Source: an uncultured Eubacteriales bacterium
GTDB lineage: Bacteria; Bacillota_A; Clostridia; Oscillospirales; CAG-272
Direction: 5' to 3'
Assembly (NCBI GenBank): GCA_900555345.1
Contig: USKS01000062.1
Span: 1-7,571, forward strand
DNA length: 7,571 bases
In this document: positions 1 through 6,077 of the stretch, piece after piece
Numbering within the stretch: position 1 is the first letter of the stretch
How the letters are laid out: each line of letters opens with the position of its first letter
Made by a program: the position numbers and the translations under genes
The notes under the pieces: generated by a model
Seen by the model: only the letters and a program-made list of their open reading frames with translations
Database searches by the model: none
Told to the model about the DNA's origin: nothing

Positions 1-1118
1 GCCCTTACATTGACCTTACAAAGGAGTATTACGACCTCGGGCTTGAAAACAGAAACGCTACCGACGACAGAGTTACGGTTGAATCTGCCGAAGCTACGCT
101 GAAATACGGCGTTGCGGTAAAGTGCGCGACCATCACGCCCAACGCAGCCCGCATGAGCGAATATAACCTGAAAGAAATGTGGAAAAGTCCCAACGGCACA
201 ATCCGCGCCATCCTTGACGGTACAGTGTTCCGCGCGCCCATTATCGTAAAGGGCATAACTCCTTACATCCCCACATGGACAAAGCCCATCACCATCGCGA
301 GACACGCGTACGGCGATGTTTATAAAAACACGGAGATGCGTGCCCCCGCAGGCAGCCGCTGCGAGCTTGTCTGCACCGATGCCGAGGGAAAAGAGACACG
401 TCAGCTCATTCACGATTTCAAGGGCGGCGGAGTTGTGCAGGGCATGCACAATACGGACGCGTCAATCGAAAGCTTTGCGAGAAGCTGCTTCTCATATGCG
501 CTTGATACAAAGCAGGATCTGTGGTTTGCCACAAAGGATACCATATCCAAAAAGTACGACCACCGTTTCAAGGATATCTTTGCCGAGATATTCGAAAAAG
601 ACTATAAGGATCGCTTTGAGGCAGCCGGTATCGAGTATTTCTACACGCTTATCGACGACGCGGTCGCAAGAGTTATAAGATCGAACGGCGGCTACATCTG
701 GGCGTGCAAAAACTACGACGGCGACGTTATGAGCGACATGGTCGCAACGGCATACGGCAGCCTTGCCATGATGACGAGCGTTCTCGTGTCTCCCGGCGGA
801 GTGTACGAGTACGAGGCGGCGCACGGCACGGTCCAGCGCCACTATTACAAATATCTCAAAGGCGAGGAGACCTCCACGAACTCCGTCGCAACGCTCTTTG
901 CATGGACGGGCGCGCTGCGCAAGCGCGGCGAGCTTGACGGACTGCCCGAGCTTTGCGAGTTTGCCGACAGCCTTGAAAAGGCGACTGTCGACACTATCGA
1001 GTCGGGTATAATGACCGGAGACCTTTATCTGCTTTCAAAGCTTGAAAACAAGCACAAGGTCAATACGGAGGAATTTCTGAGAGCCGTTGCACACACTCTC
1101 GGAGAGATGATGTGTTAA
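1..1118 (+). CDS. icd: NADP-dependent isocitrate dehydrogenase, 5'-truncated by the window edge
   Basis: This enzyme oxidatively decarboxylates isocitrate to 2-oxoglutarate with reduction of NADP+, in the cytoplasm, supplying 2-oxoglutarate for glutamate synthesis. The frame is open from base 3 and gives 371 residues to the TAA at 1116-1118. The family is about 400 residues and the visible sequence begins with [20 protein letters not shown], so roughly 30 N-terminal residues lie outside the window. The isocitrate-binding motif KSPNGT is at visible residues 61-66 (the first M in frame is residue 51). It is followed by the arginine-containing ARHAYGDVY segment, the metal-binding YDGDVMSD aspartates, and the HGTVQRHY and GEETSTN segments that contact NADP. 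The whole pattern matches the homodimeric eukaryote-like subfamily (type II, like human IDH1), not the E. coli Icd type. No frameshift is seen. A hairpin terminator follows, so this is the end of its transcription unit. Confidence 0.96.
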   Translation, partial: PYIDLTKEYYDLGLENRNATDDRVTVESAEATLKYGVAVKCATITPNAARMSEYNLKEMWKSPNGTIRAILDGTVFRAPIIVKGITPYIPTWTKPITIARHAYGDVYKNTEMRAPAGSRCELVCTDAEGKETRQLIHDFKGGGVVQGMHNTDASIESFARSCFSYALDTKQDLWFATKDTISKKYDHRFKDIFAEIFEKDYKDRFEAAGIEYFYTLIDDAVARVIRSNGGYIWACKNYDGDVMSDMVATAYGSLAMMTSVLVSPGGVYEYEAAHGTVQRHYYKYLKGEETSTNSVATLFAWTGALRKRGELDGLPELCEFADSLEKATVDTIESGIMTGDLYLLSKLENKHKVNTEEFLRAVAHTLGEMMC

Positions 1119-1135
1119 AACCTTTGGCGAATAGC

Positions 1136-1181
1136 AAAAAAACAGATTCCCGCACGCTGCAGCGTGCGGGGATTTATTTAT
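1136..1181 (+). terminator. Intrinsic terminator after icd, probably bidirectional
   Basis: A perfect 22-bp palindrome lies at 1149-1170 (CCCGCACGC stem, TGCA loop). It is extended by weaker pairs at its base and followed by a T-rich run, GATTTATTTAT. On the opposite strand the same hairpin is followed, after 6 nt, by seven Ts (the A run at 1136-1142). It could therefore also stop transcripts coming leftward from the tRNA side. Confidence 0.85.
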
Positions 1182-1213
1182 GCGTGAGGCATTGCGTGGA
1201 AAGCAGACGGACG

Positions 1214-1261
1214 CGACCGCCATTTCGGATCCCACTCCGGGTTCTCCGCCGCCCGAAAAAA
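1214..1261 (+). repeat. Direct repeat copy A, tRNA-3'-end-like
   Basis: This copy is about 80-85 percent identical by eye to copy B at 1514-1560, with one single-base indel. The shared core is ATCCCACTCCGG-N2-TCTCCGCCG, followed by CCGAAAAAA. The parts resemble a tRNA T-loop/T-stem 3' side and an acceptor 3' strand, but no matching 5' half is present, so it is not a tRNA gene. Confidence 0.6.
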
Positions 1262-1361
1262 GTCTTACGGATTCAGATAGCAGCGCAATAAAGGCAGAGA
1301 GGTTATCGGTATAAGGCGCGCACAAGAACAGGACATCTATTTGCGTGTCGAGGCTCTCGAC

Positions 1362-1379
1362 TGGCGGAGGGAGTGGGAT
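1362..1379 (-). repeat. 18-bp exact copy of the tRNA-Ser 3' end (including CCA)
   Basis: TGGCGGAGGGAGTGGGAT is identical to 1587-1604, which is the CCA, discriminator, acceptor 3' strand and T-stem of the tRNA-Ser, in the same orientation. Identity stops at the T loop. A 6-bp hairpin (1347-1361) directly abuts the CCA side, mimicking the tRNA-plus-terminator arrangement. It may be a relic of a second tRNA copy or of an attachment site. Confidence 0.65.
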
Positions 1380-1400
1380 AAATTCGGGTTATAAGTAAAC

Positions 1401-1418
1401 GCCGAAACGCGTTTCGGC
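1401..1418. repeat. 18-bp perfect palindrome
   Basis: GCCGAAACG is followed directly by its reverse complement. On the minus strand it is followed by GTTTACTTATAA, so it might act as a weak terminator for leftward transcripts. On the plus strand no T run follows. Confidence 0.5.
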
Positions 1419-1472
1419 TCTTCGCGCTCATTAATGCAGTTTGAGCTTGAAGCAAGAGCAGACCGACGGGCT

Positions 1473-1497
1473 GAAAACAGTACACTGTACTGTTTTC
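1473..1497. repeat. 25-nt hairpin-forming palindrome
   Basis: Twelve-base arms, starting GAAAACAGTACA, surround a single central C. As RNA this gives an 11-bp stem with a 3-nt loop. Neither side is followed by a T run, so it does not look like a terminator. It could be an operator-like site or a dispersed intergenic repeat. Confidence 0.55.
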
Positions 1498-1513
1498 GTC
1501 GCCGCTACGCGAT

Positions 1514-1560
1514 GCGGCCGCCCTTTCGAATCCCACTCCGGAATCTCCGCCGCCGAAAAA
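1514..1560 (+). repeat. Direct repeat copy B, inverted relative to the tRNA-Ser 3' end
   Basis: This is the second copy of the repeat at 1214-1261. Its TTCGAATCCCACTCC (1525-1539) and CTCCGCC are reverse complementary to the T arm and acceptor of the adjacent tRNA-Ser, interrupted by a 5-nt insertion. A long inverted repeat results, centred on the tRNA terminator. Confidence 0.6.
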
Positions 1561-1583
1561 AAAAGAAGCCTTTCGGCTTCTTT
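1556..1583 (-). terminator. Intrinsic terminator of tRNA-Ser
   Basis: Read on the minus strand, AAAGAAGCC, a GAAA tetraloop and GGCTTC are followed by nine Ts (the A run at 1556-1564). The hairpin begins 3 nt after the encoded CCA. This is a textbook rho-independent terminator. Confidence 0.9.
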
Positions 1584-1586
1584 CGG

Positions 1587-1675
1587 TGGCGGAGGGAGTG
1601 GGATTCGAACCCACGTGACCGTAAGGTCAAACGGTTTTCAAGACCGCCTCGTTATGACCGCTTCGATATCCCTCC
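1587..1675 (-). tRNA. tRNA-Ser (anticodon UGA)
   Basis: On the minus strand the acceptor stem pairs GGAGGGA (1675-1669) with TCCCTCC (1597-1591). It is followed by discriminator G at 1590, as expected for serine, and an encoded CCA at 1589-1587. The anticodon loop CTTGAAA has anticodon TGA (forward bases 1638-1640 read TCA), which decodes UCA and related serine codons. A variable arm TTGACCTTACGGTCAC forms the long stem typical of class II tRNAs. The T arm is GTGGG-TTCGAAT-CCCAC. The length is 86 nt without CCA. A terminator follows immediately and a strong promoter lies about 66 bp upstream. Confidence 0.97.
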
Positions 1676-1740
1676 GTATTTAATTGTTAAGTATCATTAT
1701 ACCGCGCGCGTTTTTGCGGGCGACTGTATACAGCCTAAAT

Positions 1741-1769
1741 ATTCTATCACATCGGTACCGGATTGTCAA
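1741..1769 (-). promoter_or_regulatory. Sigma-A promoter for tRNA-Ser
   Basis: On the minus strand TTGACA (1769-1764), a 17-nt spacer and TAGAAT (1746-1741) form a near-perfect sigma-A promoter. The predicted start near 1734 gives a leader of about 60 nt before the tRNA. A second TATAAT at 1701-1696 lies closer but lacks a good -35 element. Confidence 0.75.
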
Positions 1770-1819
1770 TATTTTTTTGAAAACGCTTTGGGCGAGCTTG
1801 TGTTGGTTTGTCAATGATA

Positions 1820-1831
1820 TGTTACACCGAG
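1820..1831 (+). repeat. IS terminal inverted repeat, left
   Basis: TGTTACACCGAG is the exact reverse complement of the right end. It overlaps the last codons of the transposase reading frame. Confidence 0.85.
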
Positions 1832-2046
1832 GCGCAAAAAATTATTGAGAGTAGTTTTGGGAGAATTCCAGTTAAGCGGGCGCATGGGAAAGTTATTGTA
1901 ATTGCGAAGATGAACCGCAAGCTGAGACTTAAAGTCGCTGAATGAATAGAACGAATGCGTTGCGTAAAAGTACTCATTGTCATTGCGGTGCGACCGTTCT
2001 ACTTTGCCGTTATGACGCGGGGTAAACGGTCGGATCAGCTTATGCT

Positions 2047-2090
2047 CAATCTTTCTCTCTTTGAGCGCGCGCTCAAAGAGAGAAAGATTG
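2047..2090. repeat. 44-bp perfect palindrome inside the transposase gene
   Basis: Two 22-bp arms meet without a spacer at 2068/2069 and are exactly reverse complementary. Arm 1 starts CAATCTTTCTCTC and the centre is GCGCGC. Because of frame and symmetry, both strands encode NLSLFERALKERKI. In the transposase this covers residues 225-238, just before the conserved EHKLIRPFTPRHNGKVE block. Confidence 0.95.
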
Positions 2091-2761
2091 TCCGGCGCCG
2101 AGCCGCCGAAGCGCTTGGTGAACTCAAACCCGTTGTCGGTCTGAACGCACTTGACGGAAAAGCCGAGCCTTTGAAAGTGCTCGAGCATATGAATGAGAAA
2201 CTGCGCGGAGGAATAGGTGCTGTTCTCCTCAAAAGCTTCAAGATACCGATAGCGTGAGAATTCATCAATAGCAGTATACTGATAGAACTTTTTGCCTGTG
2301 GCTGCCCCTACGAGGCAGGCCGCAGGGACAAATTTGACGTCGATCTGCACGCGCTCACCGGGGTAATTCATTTGTTCGTAAGGTTTAGGGATATACTTGG
2401 GATTACACGGTTTGACCGCCATTTCACCGTTCCGGCGAAGCACGCGGTACAGTCCGGTCACAGTGCGCGTATATCCTCTTTGCCGCAGCTTCACCCAGAA
2501 CACGACAAGTCCGGCACCCGGATTGCGGCGGCGCATATCCCTGATCAGCTTCAGTTCCTGTTCGGTGTGCTGATTCGGATTATGATGCGGTCTGCGTGAT
2601 TTCTCGCGCAGCGATTCAAGCGTGCCGTCATACCTTCGCAGTCAGCGATAGATGTACTGCCGGTTCGTTTTGTACTTGATCGCCGCCTTTGTTACCCCAT
2701 ATTTCTGCGAATATTTCAAAAGGGATTGACGAAACTTCATATCCTGTGTTACACTGTTCAT

Positions 2762-2832
2762 AGCAATTGGGAGCCTCCTTGTTGCTCTTTGGTGTGGTAA
2801 CTTAACTGTAACACTTTTGGCTCTCAATTGCT
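2762..2832 (-). promoter_or_regulatory. Inverted repeat that could mask the transposase ribosome binding site
   Basis: On the minus strand the arm at 2832-2819 (AGCAATTGAGAGCC) pairs with the arm at 2775-2762 (GGCTCCCAATTGCT), with 13 of 14 positions complementary. The second arm covers the last two G residues of the AAGGAGG and runs right up to the ATG at 2761. A weak promoter candidate (TTGAGA at 2827-2822, N17, TAAGTT) would start mRNA downstream of the first arm. Only transcripts entering from outside the IS would then carry both arms. Confidence 0.55.
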
Positions 2833-2843
2833 ATTCTTTTTTT

Positions 2844-2855
2844 CTCGGTGTAACA
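2844..2855 (-). repeat. IS terminal inverted repeat, right
   Basis: CTCGGTGTAACA is the mirror of the left end. It lies about 83 bp upstream of the transposase start on the minus strand. Confidence 0.85.
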
Positions 2856-2904
2856 CTTCTGTTGTAATCCTACATAGTTTACGATTTTGCAGGCATATGG
2901 AATA

Positions 2905-2933
2905 TTGACAAAAAGTTACCGATATTATATAAT
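2905..2933 (+). promoter_or_regulatory. Perfect consensus sigma-A promoter of the dockerin-protein operon
   Basis: TTGACA (2905-2910), a 17-nt spacer and TATAAT (2928-2933) match the consensus at all twelve positions. It lies 50 bp outside the right end of the IS and 43 bp upstream of the ATG at 2976. The surrounding AT-rich sequence supports a strong promoter. Confidence 0.88.
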
Positions 2934-2975
2934 TATATTATCTATTTATTCTATTATTTCGGTCGGGAGAAAGCT

Positions 2976-5900
2976 ATGAAAAAGCTGATATCCGTATTTT
3001 TGGCAGCTGTTACAGTGATGAGCTTGTCTGTGTGCACATTATCTGCTCCCGCGACTGTTTTGGCGGCCGACGGTACGGTTTCGGCACTGATCTTTGACAG
3101 CACCGACAAGTGTGCTGCGCTGAGAGTTTCTGCGACCGAGGGCACATATATTCTCGGTGATATTGATAACGGAGGATCTCTTGACGCGGTTGACGTGTAC
3201 ATTTTGAGAAGATGTATTGTCGGATCGGATTCGAAATACGGATATAAGAATTTTGATACCGTGGCTGATATCTCGCGTGACGGCAGAGTTGATGCCGTTG
3301 ATGTGTTTATTATGAGAAAAACAATCGTCGGAATGGTGCCGCACGAAAGCGTTTCGGTATATGAATATGTTTCGGCGCGCTGCGACGGGCAGCTTTGCGC
3401 CGCGGTGCTCGAAAGCGACCGCAGCGGGGAAGAACTTTCGGCGCTTATTGATCTTTCTTCTGTTGTCACGGATGCCCGCGACTATGCTGTCATTACGTAT
3501 ATGACGCCGTCCGGCAAGGGCGGAAACAGCAGTGCCGCGTCGGAGATGATCATAGGCGGTGCGGGAGGATATACTGTAAGTATCAACGGAGACGGCAGGT
3601 TCCACAGCGCGGTCGTGCCGCTTGACGGCATAAGCTCATGGCAGGGCGACGAGGGACAGATGCTTTTCTTTGCCTGCGCAAACGAGGGCGACAGGCTGTA
3701 CATTGACTCTGTAGTATTCTGTGCCGACCTTGAATCGGCGCGGTCCGAGGCCGCAAAGCGCGAGAGCGCAAAAGCGGACTGTTCTCTTATTGATGGCGTT
3801 TTGAACGGCAGAGTGCCTCTTGCGGCAGCCGATAAATACGGAAATACCGTTATTCGATTTGACAGCGCCGCAAAGACGGACAAATATGTGACTGCGTCCG
3901 CGGCATCCGCCGCTGTGTATAATGAGGCGGAAAATTCGCTTGCCGTCACTGCCGTCGGCGAGGACAAGTATATCACCGGTCTGGGCGTGCTTATAGATTT
4001 CGGCTCGGAAGGACTTACATGCGGTGACTTTGATAAAATAACACTTGTCTATAAGCTGCCCGCTGCCTCCCGCAGGAGAAGCTATATGAGCGGTCTGCAT
4101 TTTGCCGCGGGGGATGACGCGGTCTCCGAATCAAGACACACGTCTGAAATTGAACTTATCAAGGAGGACGAATACAATACCTGCACGTTTTCGCTTGACG
4201 GACTCGCGGGATGGCGCGGCGCATTGAAGTCGCTGCGTATTGACTGCGCTGCGAGATCATATCTCGGCGACACGGTTTATATAGATTCGATCATTCTTTC
4301 AAAAGGGGATAACGGTGAGTTTTCACGCGATGCCGCGATCTACAGGCGGCGCGGCGAGGATAGTCTGCACGTTTCACGTACGTGGATAGAATACTGGACG
4401 TTCCACAAAAACGCAAATGATTTTGAGTATGTTACCGGCAGCGGTGATTCCATCAGGATGAACTTCCGCTATCGCAGTGCCGAGGCGCTTTCTTCCGCAA
4501 GTCTTGCGGCACGCTTTGAGCGCGCAATTAAGAGTTCGACGGGGTACGACGTAAAGTGCAGCATATACCGCGGCGTCGGAGCCCTCAGATCCGCGTGGGG
4601 CGACGATGTTCCGAGCGCATATATCTATTATGATCTCACATTCGGCAGCAGCACATATATCGTGTGGGTGAAAACGGATATAATCAAGGACGCTTCATTC
4701 GTTGATCCGCTCGATTCGGACGGCTCGGACCCCGATCCCGTTTATAACATCTCCGAATCATGGAGCGCAGAGGGTGTCAGCGTTTCCGACGCACACCCGC
4801 TTGAGACATCATATTCTTCGCTTGCTTCGCACTCAAATCATGAAACAAGACTTGTTGAAACACCTCACGGCACATTCGCCGTTATTCCCATGAACGATAA
4901 CAACACCTCGTGGGGGCAGATAGGCGTAGATTTCACGGTTTTCAAAATTGAGAACGACGGTACATATCGCGCCGTCGGCACGTATCAGTGCGCGAACCAT
5001 TCTTCAAAGCCGAACATTTTCTATGCCGCCGACGGGCTTGTTTACATTATGGTCGGAGACGCTGTCGGAAACGGTCTCAGCGCTTTCACCGCGTACTTTG
5101 ACCCTGCAAAGCCGAACATCGACGGCACATATGATATCACCGCCTCACGCACGTCGCTTTCTTTCCCCAACGGCAGCGCGCCGGGCGGCTACGGCTACAC
5201 TCAGCCCATACTTGACGACACGAACGGCTTGTTTGTTCTGATGTGCTGCGGAGGCACGCGCGAGGGCTATTTCTGCCGCTTTATTTACGATTATAAGACC
5301 CATGAGTGGAACACGTACGGCATTGAAACCAAGCTTTCGGAAACGTACCGACACTGCTATCTGTACGGCTTTTCCGACGGCGCGGGGGGATTGTATGTCG
5401 TCGGCGGTCGGGACGTTCTGCTTTCGACTCTCGGGCTTTCCGGTACTGTCACGGGTGCGAACTATGCGTGGGATGAAGTAAATCTGTTTCATTTTCCGAA
5501 ACTGTACGGAAATCAGTACACCATGCAGACCGTTTCCGCCGCGGACTACACGCAGAAGTATGCAAGCCTGTTTCCCACGACATCAAATAACGCCCGCGGC
5601 GACACATATCTTTCGTCGGACGGCTATCTGCACGTTCTGACTTCTACGCGTATGCACAGGAATTTCCACCATGACACGGCGTACTGGGAGTATTGGTATT
5701 CGGTATACGATGTCCGCGAGCCGGGGGCAAAACCGAAGCTTCTGTACCACAGACCCATTAACTTTGCGGGTGAGGATGTATGCTATTCGGCGCGGATGTT
5801 TGAGTCGGGCGGAGGGCTGTACATTGTCGCCATGCGCGAGGGAGAGAACCGCTGCGAGATATGGAAGAATACAACGGGGACCTATGATTTCGAGCTGTGC

Positions 5901-6074
5901 GCGAACCGCATATTCGACGGGGTGCAGGGCAGCGGACTTACCACGGCGCTGATAGTCGCAAACAGTCGAAACGGCTCCGTAAACGACGGCACTGTATCAG
6001 TTATGTATCCCACCGATTACGGCAGCGGGAAAATATATATGTATTTCACCGTAAAGATCGGTGACCGAGGTTAG
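2976..6074 (+). CDS. Exported multidomain protein: dockerin-like module, beta-sandwich regions, C-terminal predicted beta-propeller
   Basis: I do not recognise a named family; the product has 1032 residues. The start ATG at 2976 follows GGGAGA and yields a clear Sec signal peptide (MKKLISVFLAAVTVM onward, likely cut after VLA30). A type I dockerin-like pair of calcium loops is at about 58-120. Residues 125-250 and 280-445 each look like an all-beta module ending in a similar strand (LYIDSVVFC and VYIDSIILS), as in carbohydrate-binding jelly rolls. A charged Ala/Glu-rich helix (251-268) links them. Residues 455-575 form a mixed segment, then the acidic linker DPLDSDGSDPDP. Residues 590-1032 have repeated beta motifs with aromatic and Gly-rich turns (DGLVYIMVG, GGLYVVGGR, SSDGYLHVL, GGGLYIVAM), suggesting a BNR/sialidase-like propeller. 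A glycan-binding or glycan-cleaving surface role is inferred. The upstream promoter is strong; a membrane protease gene follows 3 bp after the stop. Confidence 0.85.
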   Translation: MKKLISVFLAAVTVMSLSVCTLSAPATVLAADGTVSALIFDSTDKCAALRVSATEGTYILGDIDNGGSLDAVDVYILRRCIVGSDSKYGYKNFDTVADISRDGRVDAVDVFIMRKTIVGMVPHESVSVYEYVSARCDGQLCAAVLESDRSGEELSALIDLSSVVTDARDYAVITYMTPSGKGGNSSAASEMIIGGAGGYTVSINGDGRFHSAVVPLDGISSWQGDEGQMLFFACANEGDRLYIDSVVFCADLESARSEAAKRESAKADCSLIDGVLNGRVPLAAADKYGNTVIRFDSAAKTDKYVTASAASAAVYNEAENSLAVTAVGEDKYITGLGVLIDFGSEGLTCGDFDKITLVYKLPAASRRRSYMSGLHFAAGDDAVSESRHTSEIELIKEDEYNTCTFSLDGLAGWRGALKSLRIDCAARSYLGDTVYIDSIILSKGDNGEFSRDAAIYRRRGEDSLHVSRTWIEYWTFHKNANDFEYVTGSGDSIRMNFRYRSAEALSSASLAARFERAIKSSTGYDVKCSIYRGVGALRSAWGDDVPSAYIYYDLTFGSSTYIVWVKTDIIKDASFVDPLDSDGSDPDPVYNISESWSAEGVSVSDAHPLETSYSSLASHSNHETRLVETPHGTFAVIPMNDNNTSWGQIGVDFTVFKIENDGTYRAVGTYQCANHSSKPNIFYAADGLVYIMVGDAVGNGLSAFTAYFDPAKPNIDGTYDITASRTSLSFPNGSAPGGYGYTQPILDDTNGLFVLMCCGGTREGYFCRFIYDYKTHEWNTYGIETKLSETYRHCYLYGFSDGAGGLYVVGGRDVLLSTLGLSGTVTGANYAWDEVNLFHFPKLYGNQYTMQTVSAADYTQKYASLFPTTSNNARGDTYLSSDGYLHVLTSTRMHRNFHHDTAYWEYWYSVYDVREPGAKPKLLYHRPINFAGEDVCYSARMFESGGGLYIVAMREGENRCEIWKNTTGTYDFELCANRIFDGVQGSGLTTALIVANSRNGSVNDGTVSVMYPTDYGSGKIYMYFTVKIGDRG
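3147..3335 (+). other. Dockerin type I-like module (two EF-hand-like loops)
   Basis: Residues 58-120 of the exported protein contain GDIDNGGSLDAVDVYILRR and ADISRDGRVDAVDVFIMRK, each followed by an IVG. Loop 2 has the full calcium set D98, S100, D102 and D109. Loop 1 has D62, D64 and D73, but Gly66 replaces the usual acidic residue at position 5. Both repeats carry the same DAVDV segment. Dockerins bind cohesins on scaffoldins or cell-surface proteins; no cohesin is visible in this window. An N-terminal placement is less usual than a C-terminal one. Confidence 0.8.
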
Positions 6075-6077
6075 ATT

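Larger units (their letters stand above)
1171..1586. other. Gene-poor interval with hairpins and tRNA-3'-end-like fragments
   Basis: No credible protein gene is seen here. Open frames exist on both strands, but they run through the tRNA or its antisense and lack convincing starts. The interval holds two imperfect direct repeats (about 1214-1261 and 1514-1560) that both contain CCCACTCCGG followed by CTCCGCCG and CCGAAAAAA. It also holds an 18-bp exact copy of the tRNA-Ser 3' end (1362-1379). Three compact palindromes are present: GTCGAG-GCT-CTCGAC at 1347-1361, an 18-bp perfect one at 1401-1418, and a 25-nt one at 1473-1497. Confidence 0.6.
1811..2761 (-). pseudogene. IS481-family DDE transposase, interrupted by a nonsense codon
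   Basis: The intact product would be a DDE-type integrase-core transposase that cuts and rejoins the IS ends. The start chosen is the ATG at 2761-2759, with AAGGAGG at 2780-2774. Residues 1-39 (MNSVTQDMKF to YIYR) are a helix-turn-helix-like start. Codon 40 (2644-2642) is TGA, after which the same frame continues unbroken: LRRYDGTLES, then the rve domain. Catalytic residues, numbered through the stop, are D141 (in RVQIDVKF), D209 (in VQTDNGFEF) and E255 (in NGKVERSH). Relatives have Trp after YIYR, so TGG to TGA is the likely change. Initiation inside the gene could still give the 241-residue part from 2536, which has all catalytic residues but no N-terminal DNA-binding region. The reading frame ends 9 bp beyond the terminal repeat, with a stop supplied by flanking DNA. 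Confidence 0.88.
1820..2855 (-). mobile_element. IS481-like insertion sequence, 1036 bp
   Basis: The element is bounded by perfect 12-bp terminal inverted repeats: TGTTACACCGAG at 1820-1831 and its complement at 2844-2855. Imperfect similarity continues inward (A-rich, then an ATTGAGAG match). Ends beginning TGT and a single DDE transposase gene of about 316 codons fit the IS481 family. No target-site duplication is evident when 1810-1819 is compared with 2856-2865, so the insertion may be old or the flanks rearranged. The transposase carries a nonsense codon, so this copy is probably not autonomous. It sits between the tRNA-Ser promoter and the promoter of the dockerin-protein gene. Confidence 0.85.

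Noticed and set aside
1035..1325. 96-codon minus-strand frame overlapping the end of icd
   Set aside because: It overlaps conserved icd coding sequence and the terminator, and its GGGEPGVGSE stretch comes from repeat copy A. It is most likely spurious.
1171..1586. CRISPR array
   Set aside because: The two direct repeats are imperfect, about 300 bp apart and not regularly spaced, so this is not an array.
1434..1817. Open frames on both strands across the tRNA (for example 1434-1817 plus, 1303-1614 minus)
   Set aside because: They read through the tRNA, its antisense and the hairpin repeats. Peptides such as WRREWDSNPR are well-known artefacts of antisense tRNA translation, and no ribosome binding site or domain supports them.
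1955..2257. Plus-strand frame inside the IS sharing NLSLFERALKERKI with the transposase
   Set aside because: The shared peptide is a consequence of the 44-bp palindrome. The rest of the frame is antisense to the transposase and has no family features.
1810..2865. Target-site duplication flanking the IS
   Set aside because: The bases just outside the two terminal repeats were compared and no convincing direct repeat was found.
2976..3035. Lipobox-like LSVC in the signal peptide of the exported protein
   Set aside because: The residue before Cys is Val rather than Gly, Ala or Ser, and a better signal peptidase I site (VLA-AD) follows, so a lipoprotein is unlikely.
3039..4273. Several long minus-strand frames opposite the exported-protein gene
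   Set aside because: They are antisense shadows of a high-GC third-position gene, without domains, starts or promoters of their own.
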